From Halichondria panicea (taxonomy: Eukaryota; Porifera; Demospongiae; Suberitida; Halichondriidae), in NCBI RefSeq assembly GCF_963675165.1, contig NC_087379.1, positions 5,163,442 to 5,227,441 on the forward strand: DNA of 64,000 nucleotides, read 5' to 3'. Positions 1-21,026 of this stretch are shown here, one piece after another. Each line of letters begins with the position of its first letter. The first letter of the stretch is position 1. A program made the translations under genes and the position numbers. The notes beneath the pieces are model-generated. The model saw only the letters and a list, made by a program, of their open reading frames with translations. It was not told where the DNA came from and ran no database searches.

Positions 1-3000
1 GGAGACTACTGTGACTCTGACGTCTACGTCACTAAGATTCTTGACTTCACCACTGACGAGAAGAAACTGTGCTCTTTTGTAGAGAACGTTGCATCCACAG
101 GTAAGTTTATCTGCACACTAAAAATTGCTGGAGGGAGCTATATACATATTATACTTGTACAATGTAGTAATTAGGTAAAGATCATTATCTAAATTAGCAC
201 TTAACAGCAATAATAAATTAGGTAAAGATCCTTAGTTTATAAACACAGCACTTGACACACTAAACTGCATTCACTGATAGTTGACCTCTCCCGAATGCAA
301 TGTATATGTAATAGCAATCCTTGATGATTTAAATGTTCATAAAGGTATAATACCAAAATGAACAATAAAAAGAACACAACTGTACAACATAGTACATAAT
401 TTGAAGCACTGATATATAATTATGTTCATGTGTCTGTACTTCAGTAGTGATATTCATGATTCATGAGTGAAATGGACCATTCTGTGTCTTTGTGCTTTCA
501 GTCAATGATTCGGGATTTAGAGTTCTGATCCGACTCCTTGCTTGACAGCACTTATCTGTCATTGTGGCATGGATGTCCTTAGAGTGTACAGAGCTATCGT
601 ATTGTAGACAGAAAACTGTGTGTGTGTGTGTGTGTGTGCGTGCGTGCGTGTGTGTGTGTGTGTGTGTGTGCATGTGTTCATGTGGTGCGTGTGGATGCGC
701 GCGCGCGCGCACGTGTGTGTACACGCGTGTGCGGTGTATGTTTTTTGGTAGATCTACATGTAGATCTATAGTCTATTTCCTGATCGAATTATGAAAGCAT
801 TGTGGTACATAATGATATTATAGACCGTGTGTGTGCGTGCGCGGTGTGTGGTGTGTGCAATATAATGAAGCTCCCATGATCATTTATAAATGTTCTGTGT
901 AAACATAATAGGGAGACATTATACAAAACCTTCAGTATGCTAATGCCATGTTGGTGGTCAGTGATGCATGAGAAAAACATGTGGTTCTTTTAATGCTGAC
1001 ATGAGATTTACTGTTTTCTGTCTCCAGAATAATAGCCAACATGGGTAGCGTCTGACATTAACATGTGGTACTACAATATGCACATGTACACGACAAGATT
1101 TATACATGTAGCTATCATAGTAGTGTGTGACAGTAACATGTGGTATTACAATGTGCACATGTACACGACATGTATTCAACATGCATTGATAACATTCCGA
1201 GCGTGTGTTCTAAACAATGTGTTCAAATTGACATGATCTTGTTAAAACCTTCTATGGAAACTGCAGTTATGTACAGTCATGTGTATTCAATTGCCGTGTT
1301 TGCTCAGCTAAAAGGTACATTGAGAATCAAGAGCATATAATCTTGTTGTTGAATTTAATTAATTATGTTTAATCAAATGTAGGTAACATTTGATATACAA
1401 GCTGTTGCCTTGATGCTTAATCTAATTACGAAGCCTAAGGCCAATTTAGGCATAAACCATAGCTACAACAAGTTGCTTAATCAACAGTACATTTGTCGTC
1501 TCTAATTACATTAACATATATCCAATGGTACTGCGGTGAATATTATCCAAAGCTCAACACTTGGCAAAAAGCACTAATTTTCTTCCTTCAACTATGCATG
1601 TGCTACACGCCTTCATACCACTGCGGTCAGACTACTGAATTGAGTATCACAGCCAAACAAGCAACAGAAAACACCCTACATTCCTTGAGGCTATTTGTTA
1701 CATGTACATGAGGACAGGTCACGTTGCTATACAGGCCTGCCCAAAGGGCATCCCATGTCTGAATGAAGTAGCTATTCGCTGAATACACCCTCGATTTCTG
1801 AATAGAATAAGCTTTGTTCTCTCTAATGCACTAATCCGATTAAAGATAGTTGTTGTCGAATTCAGTGATTTTAGGGCGTAATTTTCCAGGTACATGCATT
1901 CCCAAGTTTTAGATATCGTTATATATAGATACATCTTTTGTAGAAAAATTACGATTTTGGAGTGCTGAGATCACGGTACATGCCATGCTTACAGAACATC
2001 CAATTTGAGCCAAAACGTTACAATAACACAGCATACCAATGTTGATAATTCCGATAATTCAACACACCTTCTATTGCCTTGATTATTTTCGGGTCCAGTT
2101 GCTGGTATTGAAACTTACTCCGTGGAGTTAGAGTGGACTTAGCCAGTGTGTCCTTATCCCAGAATACATCCATAAGTTTTCTAGCTAGTTGTGTGCCCGA
2201 CCGTGCATCTTTCCTTGCCTCCATGAGGGACTGAGTGAGGACGAACACACCAGAACCACTTACAAGCTCGGAGAGCTCATTTCCGTTTGCAACCTGTGAG
2301 CAGACAAACAGCTGAATATTTAAGGCAGTTTGGTTGCATGGTGGAATGTATGCAATGACAAAGGGGCCGGTTCTAGTCTAAGCACACTGACACACACACA
2401 AGCACAGCTGCACACTTCACATGTGTGGTGTACATGTACAAGTACACCTGTCTATAGTAAATAGTGATACTGTAACAGTTTGTTACATCTGACCTTACAG
2501 CCTCGTTACCAGCCAGACCGTGATATTTAATTAACGTCTGACGCTATAGGCCCAAAAATTGTTTATGTTTCTAGAAAGAAAAGGTTTTTGACAAATATAG
2601 AGAGTTTGTAAATAGGCCAATTAGCATGGTCCTAAAAGGGACCTCCTAGCAAGAACAATAGGCTGCATTTCACACTTCTGGCTAGACTATTTAATCAAAG
2701 GCTCAGAGCCAAATACTGATTAATGGCAGCTAGGCTCTACACACAGACTTAACATACAGACTGATTCTCCATTGGGGGCGTGTGTAGTGGGGCAGGTGAT
2801 TGTTTGTCCAGTGACTTCCGTCCTCGAGCGTTTGTGGTCTGAGGTTCAACAGGGAAGGGGGTCTCTGGGTGATGTGTGGGGAGGTGAAGAGGAAGGCGGG
2901 TTCTCTCTTGCTGTAGGGGGGAAGATGTGTGGGGGCAAGTTGGTAAGTTGCAATACTTCCACCTCAATGGCTTCCTTGTTACATGTACATGTACACATGT

Positions 3001-6000
3001 GTGTACATTTGTACAAACTGAAGCTTATACAGGTACTAAGGACAACCACAATTCTAATTTCAGCTTTACATTGAACTGACTAATTATTGGAACTACCATT
3101 AGAACTAACCTTCACAGTAACTTGCTGTACTCTTGGGCTCTCCATACTAGCAGAGGTGAGCAGAGGACTTGGGAAGACACGGTCAGTTCGAGAATTTACC
3201 TGCTCTTGAAGGGTGTGAATTTTCTTACGGAGTATTTGTATTTCTGCCATTTTCACTTCACACTCCAAGCATGCACCAGGAATCACGGTGTTCTGTAATG
3301 ATAATGTGGTCTCTAGGGATAAGTTGCATGGTCACATGTTCAATCCTGCCCTACCACATGGTAAGGCAAGAAAAACCATGTTTACACTGTCCCTTAACCT
3401 AGCGTGTGTATAGGATAACAGAGAACCACTACAGGTACTAGCTGTAAACATGCAGTTCCCACACGGACATCATGCACCACTTGATCAGGGATGCAATTGT
3501 ATTTAGAAACAATGATTAAAGGATTCTTACTGAAGGGCAGAATCTTTTAGCAGCAGGCGATGAAAGAGAGTTGCTATCCGATTGCTGATCAATCTCTGGG
3601 TTGCTATGAGAGGTCAGCTTGGAAACGGGTTGATATTTGTGAGTGGTTTGCAAGATATTTTGCAAATTTAGAGCCGCCTGCTCGGCAAAATAACCTGGAA
3701 TAAAAAGGATAGAGGTCAAGCTATACAAATTGAATAACTCGTCAGCTATTTTTATAGTGCCTGAAATGTTACCTATTTTCCTCAAGTTTTCCACGTCCTG
3801 CCTTTGGGGCACTGTCGGAACTCCAGTTAATAGCGGACTATTCATTTGCAGTAATTGCTTGTGTGCAGGAGAAAACAGAATGGAGTGGTCCCTCTGTTCC
3901 GGTGGATGGTTTAAAATGCTGGTGGGTTGCTCAGTCGCTAGCAGCACTTGTTGAGATTCTGCAGCAAGACTCACAATGGCTGGAGCTGGTAGAGCAATCA
4001 TCTGATGCCCTGTCGTTCCTGTTCTGAATGGCTGCATTGGAGAATAGGACTTTAAGGGGTCAACTGCAGCAGGTGAAGGAACTGCATGCTGTTTTGAGGA
4101 GAGATATAAATATTCCGACTCTGGGCTCTGAATAGGTGGTGAGATGGAATCAGTGTATCTACGGGAGGTTGATGCATCTCTGCTTATTGTGGAGGTATCC
4201 TGAGAGCTGCTAGATGATGCAGCAGTCTCCATCAGAGAGGAGTTATGCTCTTGTGGATGCTGTGGTGATGGGAGAGTGACTTGGGACTCTTGGGACTTTT
4301 CTTCAGGCCATACAACGAAAAATATGCCGTGCTGATCAGCTCTATCTCTTGCAGCTTGCATAGTTTAGACCTCAGGCATTGGAGAGATTGCTACAAACCT
4401 TGACTCGACTTAGATCGACCTGCAGTATCTAGCTGCTTTATTATGCACTAGTGGGCAAAACCTAGCCTCCTTTGCGGCGCTCATTCATTGCACTCACCTA
4501 GTAGCCGCGACTATGTTTTGCACATGTGCCCTAATTTTAGCTGAGGAGTAGGAGGGTATTATTTTTGGCTCCCTGTCTTGCAGTATTCTTGAGGGAGCAA
4601 ATAAGGACAATAGGCTTTACATGCAAGTAAACATTCTAGTTACAGTGCTTTGTTTGCTAGCTACATAAAATGCTATTTTAGTGTTTAAAACGATTGGCAT
4701 GATTTATATCTTTCAGTCATTCTTCTGTTTAAAAATCACTAATAACACATTTTACACCCATTTTTTCCAAACAAAATGTTGAAGTATCTCTCTCAACACA
4801 AGTATATACATGTACAGCTCCAAGTGAGAATAGTAATTTAAACCCTTTTTTAACAAGTTGCAATTGTCTCTGGCATAATTGTTACTGCACCCCTTTTCTA
4901 CTCTATTGCATTAATGTGTATATAGGGCCGATAGGCTATAAAACCATGCATTGACCTACTCAGGTGGAGGAGATTGGGAGGAATGTTATGAGCTGGTCAT
5001 CTATGAGGCAAGGACAGAGTTGTCCTGGACTCCTGGCACACAGAAATCTCTTGTGATGATTGGGGACGCTATTCCTCACCCTCCTTCTTACAGCATGAAC
5101 ACACTCAAATTAGACTGGAAGAAAGAAGCAAAGAAACTAAAAGACGAACTTGGATGTCGAATCTACTCTGTTCAGGTAAAGGATTTATTTAATTTGCAGT
5201 ACATAAACAAAATTTAATTAGTAAATGAAAAACACTACATGCATATATGTGCACGGCAAATGTGAGCTTATAATTATTACTACTTTCATAAGCCTATGAT
5301 GTTCTTTAGGCTCTCAACAACTCTATGAGTACTTCATTCTATCGTGAGCTGGCTAGTCTGACCAATGGCTACCATCTACATCTGGACCAGTTTGCGTCCA
5401 TTGTGCAGTTCATAATGGCCATTTGCTTCAGAGAACAAGGCATGGAACAGCTCCAGGTAACCACTGCTAACACCTTCTCATTACCGTATAGCGGGTAATA
5501 TGTACGAACGACCCATTTAATTTTCGTACAGCTCAGGATAGTGACGTTGAATCTATCGTTGTTTTAATTTTCGTATGATGCATGCTCTTCAATACGAAAT
5601 AATTATATGAAAATTTCCATCATACGAAAATAACCCGCTACACGGTGGGCAACCAAATAATTAATCAGTGCTATACAAGAGTAACTTGCGTATAACACCG
5701 AGCACAGACTGGTTCAACTCTTATAATTATACTGAGAAGTTCAGCTCAGACCTATAGCTGCATGGTAACTCCTGAAATACACTTCCACAACAACTAAGAG
5801 AAGAGCCCTTTTAATTAATAAGTTGTGTTTCTCGGCTGTAGGCATATGAAGATGAAACGAGAAGTAAAGGCAGTGGAGTAAATAGATCACTCCATAAACT
5901 GTTTGACACATTGGCGGGTCGAGAAACAGCTTTCACGGGTACGGAAACATTCGTGCATGATATGTACATGCATGCATGATTGTACATACAATATAGGAGG

Positions 6001-6413
6001 TGAATCGTCCGATGGGCTAACTCCAGTGCACTCAGGACGATTCCAAGTACTTGATGTGGATGAGCGACAGGATATCAAGAGTTTTGTGCAGAAAAATAGT
6101 CTTGTTTTCAAAACTGGTCGAGGATTCTACGAGTTTACAAAAGCAGAGAAAATATCCGACAAAAAAGAAGTTGTTCTTATTGACAAGGTGAAAATTGAAT
6201 CAGTGCATGAGCAAAAGTTAATGTGTTTCTTCTCAGGTGACGGGAGACACCTTTACAGGCCCTGAAGCTTGCAATGTGATTGGTGCTGGTGGGGCAAGCC
6301 GCATCAAGCCAACCTGTCTCGACAAGTGGAGGGTGTTTGTGCAAAGCACCTCCTACAACAGAGTGCTTATGCCCAACACAGGTTTTCTCTATGAGGTGGA
6401 CCCTGAACATTAG
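1..6413 (+). CDS. vWA-like domain protein, 3' part (multi-exon, 5' end outside window)
   Basis: Six coding segments join in phase: 1-100, 4964-5175, 5310-5456, 5842-5938, 5997-6187 and 6237-6413 (TAG). The protein contains GGDWEECYELV, then LVMIGDAIPHPPSY, then YRELASLTNGYHLHLDQF. This resembles the second half of a von Willebrand factor A-like domain as found in uncharacterised invertebrate and protist vWA proteins; the metal-binding N-terminal motif would lie upstream of the window. The rest (about residue 150 of the visible part onward) is a soluble C-terminal region with no membrane segment that I can see. I cannot assign a molecular function. The first visible intron (101-4963) hosts a complete gene on the other strand. 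An ATTAAA and an AATAAA follow the stop within about 110 bp, and CFAP107 starts only 222 bp downstream. Confidence 0.75.
101..2017. other. Intronic stretch without recognised gene, with GT/CA microsatellites
   Basis: This is the 5' portion of the vWA gene intron, before the nested BEN gene. It contains an interrupted (GT)n/(GC)n tract at about 618-735 and a smaller one at 825-860. Two direct copies of an AACATGTGGTAyTACAATrTGCACATGTACACGACA-like stretch lie near 1061-1098 and 1135-1170; they differ at a few positions. No conserved coding region was recognised. Confidence 0.6.
618..735. repeat. GT-rich microsatellite
   Basis: Alternating GT dinucleotides, interrupted by GC and GCGC, run across this interval in the intron of the vWA gene. 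Short open frames over it in both directions are translations of the dinucleotide repeat and are not genes. Confidence 0.9.
2018..4361 (-). CDS. BEN-domain protein, nested antisense in the vWA gene intron
   Basis: Four exons on the minus strand join in phase 0: 4361-3531, 3292-3110, 2910-2758 and 2293-2018, giving about 480 aa. Residues 1-277 are low-complexity, rich in Ser, Pro and Gln. The next exon is partly charged (AEIQILRKKIHTLQEQV, a likely short coiled coil). The last exon has the pattern of a BEN domain: LMEARKDARSGTQLARKLMD, then FWDKDTLAKSTLT, then LDPKIIKAIEGVL. BEN domains bind DNA or chromatin factors and are usually C-terminal in transcriptional repressors, so a nuclear regulatory role is inferred. 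The whole gene sits inside one intron of the vWA gene on the opposite strand. The start at 4361 is the first in-frame Met of the open frame; an upstream noncoding exon cannot be excluded. Confidence 0.7.
5482..5648. mobile_element. Small inverted-repeat element, TACCGTA type, degenerate
   Basis: The left end TACCGTATAGCGGGTAA is matched in inverted orientation by TAACCCGCTACACGGTG at the right end. Internal ATTTTCGTA.. and its complement also pair. It lies in an intron of the vWA gene and has no coding capacity. It shares its terminal heptamer with several other small elements in the window. Confidence 0.65.
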
Positions 6414-6635
6414 TGCAGTTGCACGTTTGTAGGCAATTAGTTCAGTTTAGTTTTTTATAACAACCAGTTCTTGCATGTTGTATTAAAGTGTTCAGTTCAC
6501 CGCGTCTTTATATGGAGGCAATAAATTTGTGAATTAATAATTAAAATCGTCGCCCTCGATTAAGTCAGTAAGTGTAACCATAGAAACCAGTCTTAATAAC
6601 AGCAAAGACTTGGCTAAGCTAGCTCAGAGGCAAAC

Positions 6636-7680
6636 ATGAGTAGTAGTCTCACACACCCAAAGTCGCAGCTATCAGGCTGGAGGATTGAGCAAAAGTACTC
6701 CAATGGTGTCCTAGTTGGCAACTGGTCAGAAGATCGCTTCGGGAAGGTATTAATAGCGTGTATCTAACTTGCTAGCTATGGTTAATATACTATTGCTCTA
6801 GTTCAAGCGTGGTCAGAGCTTTACAAACACCACACACAGAGGGGACTTCCAACTCTACCCATCGCGTGACTATGTGCCAGACGTCTCCACTCGGAGACAA
6901 GCACAACTCAGAAGTGATGTAAGTAAGACCACTAAACTAACTTCTTCTTCATAGCTATGTATTTATGTTTTCCACTTTCTATTGGTATATACACCCTATA
7001 CCGTATGTATGTTCTTATGTTTTCGATTATTTCTTTTTCACTGCAGGGGTTGAACAAGGATCTCTTATTTAGACACCATGGTGACCGTTACAACAACAAC
7101 ATGATCTCTATGTATGATCAGCAGTTCAACCGCAAGTATGGCATGGGGGGTAGAGCGTGGGACAGAAATCGTCTATCCTGGCTACCTGAAGTTTCCGACC
7201 ATCCCATGCAAGGTAATGTGGAGAGCTACTACATGTACTTCCTCCAAATATAAATTTCAATTAAGGTGAGAAGTATGTTCGTTGATGCGCAAGTTATGTC
7301 ATTCTTCATTACCACCAATTGACAGTTGTATTCAATTACAGGCAAATGCACTAACTTTGGACTGAAGGAGGAGGTGGAGAGAAAATGGAAGAAACTGGAG
7401 GAGATTGAACGCCGTGGAGACTATACCACATTGTACTCTATCGCTTACAGGTAGATTACTAACTTTGCCCCAGTGATACAATCATTACATTTTACCCCAC
7501 ACACACAGTTCACCACCAAAGGGTACACAAGTGTTCCCCAGAGCCACTCCGAGACACCTCTCCTCCCATCTCCACCCCCACAAAATCCACAAGGACCTCC
7601 ACTTTAGAGGCAGCCCTCTCACTGCCAGGCCAGAAGTTGTGGACCCTAGATTGTTCAAAAAACTAGCAGCAACTGTTTAG
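6636..7680 (+). CDS. CFAP107: CFAP107 homologue (axonemal microtubule-inner protein)
   Basis: Five exons join cleanly: 6636-6746, 6802-6918, 7047-7212, 7342-7450 and 7509-7680 (TAG), giving 224 aa. The N-terminal motif GWRIEQKYSNGVLVGNWSED matches the strongly conserved start of CFAP107 (formerly C1orf158), which lines the inner face of doublet microtubules in motile cilia. The second exon carries a Thr/Arg-rich, Tyr-containing stretch ending in a basic segment, and the C-terminus is Pro/His/Arg-rich, both typical of such filamentous inner proteins. The vertebrate protein is somewhat shorter (about 190 aa). Only 222 bp separate it from the stop of the upstream vWA gene on the same strand, so its promoter is compact. 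The assignment rests mainly on the first 40 residues. Confidence 0.8.
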
Positions 7681-8107
7681 TTTGTGTGTTTGTATTGTGT
7701 ATAATTATGTCTGCAAAAATTTATCTTGATGGAACCATTATTTTCCATAATTATAGAGTGCTATGGTTATAGGTATTGTCATGTACAAAACGAAACCCAA
7801 AGTGTGTGTGGGTGTTTGCACAACTCGAGCCCCACCCCTCCTGTGGTGCGACCTTTGGACCCACATGGCCTAAACAAAAGCTTTTGTCTATTGTACTAGT
7901 ACAAGTAGTTCATTGCACTGTAGCTATAAGCACTGGAATCCTTGGCAGCTATAAGGTGAGATTTACACTAGAATAATGTCTGAGCAGTAGCTCTAGTCAG
8001 TAAATTAATTAACTAGCCTGTTGTGCATGTTATTGTACAAAATAAACGGACTCCAGCACTGATCATCATGCTTGATTGTCATACACAGGACTCATTGAGC
8101 TGGAGTA
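7681..8107. other. Spacer between CFAP107 and PLOD
   Basis: This interval holds the 3' flank of CFAP107 and the presumed promoter and 5' UTR of the PLOD gene. It is A/T-rich with no recognisable conserved ORF. Confidence 0.5.
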
Positions 8108-17925
<9,818 letters not shown>

Positions 17926-18094
17926 ACTCTCAAGCTTTGAACAATTGTCTAGAACTTCTTTAAAAGAGACAATTAGGGCCTTTGTGTGTGTATGTATGGA
18001 ATCAATTGTGTGCACACTATATGCATGAATCATTACTTTTTTGCTGATGTTAATTTTAGACACAGCAACTGTGTGATTGCTTATAATAATACTC

Positions 18095-18480
18095 GCCGAT
18101 GAAGGTTTCCCAGGATACTTCACTAGAGTGATAGCCTCGAGACCAGCCGTTAGTTATGAAACTGAAAGATCTTTCAGATAACAAACAGCTGGTTTCGAGG
18201 CTACTAGAGTGAGTCCACTGTGCATATGCATGTGAACATGCATCTTTGGCATGGTATTATAATTATAAGATCACTGCCAAATATTTATTAATAGTGACTG
18301 TGTAGCTATAATAATTATAAGCCCCATTTGATTATGTGTCTTCTTTATAATAGTCGCAGGCTTTTTTGAACTTTGTGATGAAGTACTGGCCAGCAGGGCA
18401 AGACCGACTAAGGCCTCATCACGATGACCACCAATGTGGCTCTCTCACGACCTAGTATTGATTATATGAGGTGACTCACA
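18095..18480 (+). pseudogene. PLOD exon fragments (copies of exons 17 and 18)
   Basis: A copy of the end of PLOD exon 17 (GGATACTTCACTAGAGTGA) is present and is interrupted by a foldback element at 18132-18203. A copy of exon 18 follows at about 18355-18472 ([20 protein letters not shown], then HHD). It is damaged by a deletion after the HHD triad, which removes the AST..TI segment and shifts the frame. These are remnants of a duplicated PLOD gene. Confidence 0.8.
18132..18203. mobile_element. 72-bp foldback element with 9-bp target-site duplication
   Basis: The element begins TAGCCTCGAGACCAGC and ends GCTGGTTTCGAGGCTA. The two halves form a near-complete hairpin. It is flanked by a perfect 9-bp direct repeat CTAGAGTGA at 18123-18131 and 18204-18212. 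It inserted into a duplicated PLOD exon-17 copy. The same ends and the same 9-bp duplication length occur at 39600-39837. Nine-bp duplications suggest Mutator-type transposition. Confidence 0.85.
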
Positions 18481-18876
18481 ACTGCAGCAGCAATATGCAC
18501 GCACCCTAAACCTGCATATGTATGTTTGAGTATTACATCATTCTTTGCGAGCTAGGGTGTCCGGATAATCGAGATTCTACTGTACTTTGTTTGAACATGT
18601 GGAAAACACGGCATTATCGATACCTTACAGGTACATGGAAGTTCGGGAAATGAGAAATTGGCTGTCTATAAGATAGACATCTACATACATGCAACCTGTA
18701 TATAGCTATATAGCCTTATAGTCAAAATATTGTCACTGTTTATGTAGTTACTCTCGCACAAGAAGATTCTTGCAGTACATGTACATGTATACGTACCTCT
18801 TTACTGCTTCTTAACCAAAATAATGTATGCATGTGAAGTAATTATTACATGTAGCTGTGCTCTTCTCCTCTATAGG

Positions 18877-18988
18877 GTGCGTATCACGAGGTATTTGTGG
18901 GGGCGTGCTTTGAACTGGTATCAGGTTCCAGTCAGTTATCTCCTCTGGCACTTCCTCACCGAAGGACAGGCATACTCCACCGCCGTGT
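18877..18988 (+). pseudogene. PLOD exon 9 fragment
   Basis: This is a copy of PLOD exon 9 (AYHEVFVGACFELVSG...), with its acceptor and a GTGAG donor. Bases in the GDYSSSQYISSD region are missing, so the frame is lost. It is preceded by about 250 bp that match the PLOD intron upstream of exon 9. It belongs to the decayed duplicate. Confidence 0.8.
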
Positions 18989-19217
18989 GAGTACTGTTAC
19001 TGCTCTGTATACAAAATTTATAGGCACAAAACTTTCATGCACGCATGGAGCATGCCCCTCATGCATTATTGTAACACATGTTATCTGTTCAGACCTTATT
19101 TTAATTCATAATTATGCATGGTTGTACAATAGAATTATTCCATGCATATAAAAAAAGTTTACTATTATTATACCTTAAATCTGAACAATTAAATTAAAGG
19201 TGCTTATACTTACATGT

Positions 19218-20520
19218 ATATTATACGACATTTCAAATGTCCCCTTGTAGACAGTTGCTACATAATCATCACTTTCGTTTCATACACCACCGATTACTAA
19301 AACTTCAGATTTAGAGATGGGTGCAAGCACCTATAATTTCTGTTGGTAAATGATTGATATGAATCCATGAGCCCAATGAAATCAAGTAAGCGTAAACGGT
19401 CTTCACCCTTAGCTTGTCCTGTCTGTCTTGACTTGTGGCTCTCCCTATGGCTAAGATCATATTCGATGCGATAAGAGCTGATGGGCAGTATGTTGGGGTA
19501 TTGGTTATCTCACTCTATTTATGGGAAGTGTCGGTAGTAGATTTATTTGCAGCGTTAGACATCAGATTCTCAATGGAAGTAACAAACGTTGTGTTCAATC
19601 GCACCTCATTGCTAAAACCACCCATTAGGTACACGCTCCCATTCGAATGAACTCCTCCTGTTATATGCCCATGCATGCACAGAGAATTGGTAATCTGTCC
19701 AATTGGCTCCATGAATTAGCTTTGTTGTCGCACATTTCAACAACATCTGTGCAAGCCCGAGTTATTATATCTGTTATTCCCCCTGCTACGATAAGGCATG
19801 ACGGGTGGCTGACAACTGCTGGTAAATATCTAGGGGTTGGCATGGGTGTCTTTGTATCAATTACACCTGTTATATTCAAAGTGCGTACGTCACCAACTAC
19901 ATGTGATTGAGGAATTAACCTTACTCCTCCTATTGTGGCTAGGGTGCCGTTGAGATTTCCAAGGCCAGGATATACGCATTTCACACGTTTTATTGGGGTT
20001 TGCCACTTCTTATTGTGTAAACTGTAGCGGTGTATTCAGATGAGTTTAACATTTTACTGTGCGTACTTTCTCCACCAGTGTAGTATAGGGTGTCTTTAAC
20101 AACAACTGCTTGTCCATCACTCAGGGCAGCTGGAGCATTTTCAGCACACTGACTGAAGGATAGGGAAGCTTGTAGGCACTGTGTGCATGTGTATAAGCTA
20201 TAGGCGTTATTGTACCGCTTACCTGTGGTGACGGTGTGGTTATGAGGTAGTCTCTTGTCCTATTCAATTGTCTGTTAAGGTCCGTAATGATAGCTTCCTT
20301 TTTGTTCAAAGCAACTTTAGTACATCTCAGGATTGGGTTAAGTGACTCGCACTCTGCCTTTTTTCTCTCGTATGCAGTTGATTTTTCAACGAGCTCCGTT
20401 TCTGTATACTCATGCAGTTGCCTTTTGTACAGATACGTATTGTTGTAGCACTTCTGCCTCTTCTTTCATATTCTTTAATGTACCGGTCAAGCTAGATATT
20501 TCAGCTTCTCTTAAGTGGCT
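19218..20520 (-). pseudogene. Kelch / coiled-coil fragment, copy B
   Basis: The minus strand shows the kelch exon of the kinase-kelch family (ITGGVHSNGSVYLMGG, PTPRYLPAVVSHPSCL). An in-frame 12-bp ATGCATGCACAG-like insertion near 19670, stops and frame changes disrupt it. Upstream (20225-20520) only the C-terminal part of the coiled-coil exon remains (NKKEAIITDLNRQL). No kinase domain is present. I read it as a truncated pseudogene. Confidence 0.8.
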
Positions 20521-21026
20521 GTACAACCGCACTCAAGTTGTTCATTCTCCATCCTCTCTAGCTCTACAAGTGGTGATGTCATTTGGAAGCAGCCAACAGT
20601 GTGGTTACATGTATTGCACAAGCACATGCAGTCAATCTATGGCGGCTATATACGTACATGCCAAAACCACACATGCAGCTAAAGCGTTTGTGACGTAGAG
20701 AGACAACAACGAATTTATATGGTGTGTATATATATATAGTATAGTTGCATGCTTGCTCCCTTTCATGTTACTACTGCATATACCTACTCCTGGTAAATTA
20801 AGGACAGTACATCACCCAAAATTTGATACACACTAAGGATAAAGGACAACGTTCTATGGCCACGGTATTTCTCAACCATGCTCCTAATGCATTATTGAAC
20901 TGCCTTAATTACTATCCGTTCAGAATTCTTAATTCAAAATGTACATCCACGGTTGGTAATTGTACAAAAAGAAACTATACTGCCTTTAATTTATGTTGTC
21001 TTAAAGATCTAGTGTCTTTGGGGTGC
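20521..21026. other. Spacer between kelch copies B and C
   Basis: About 500 bp between two kelch copies. It contains sequence similar to the 3' flank of copies A and B but no coding region that I recognise. Confidence 0.4.

Noticed and set aside
461-794. His/Thr- and Cys/Val-repeat open frames around the GT tract
   Set aside because: Products of the GT dinucleotide repeat, in an intron, with no conserved features.
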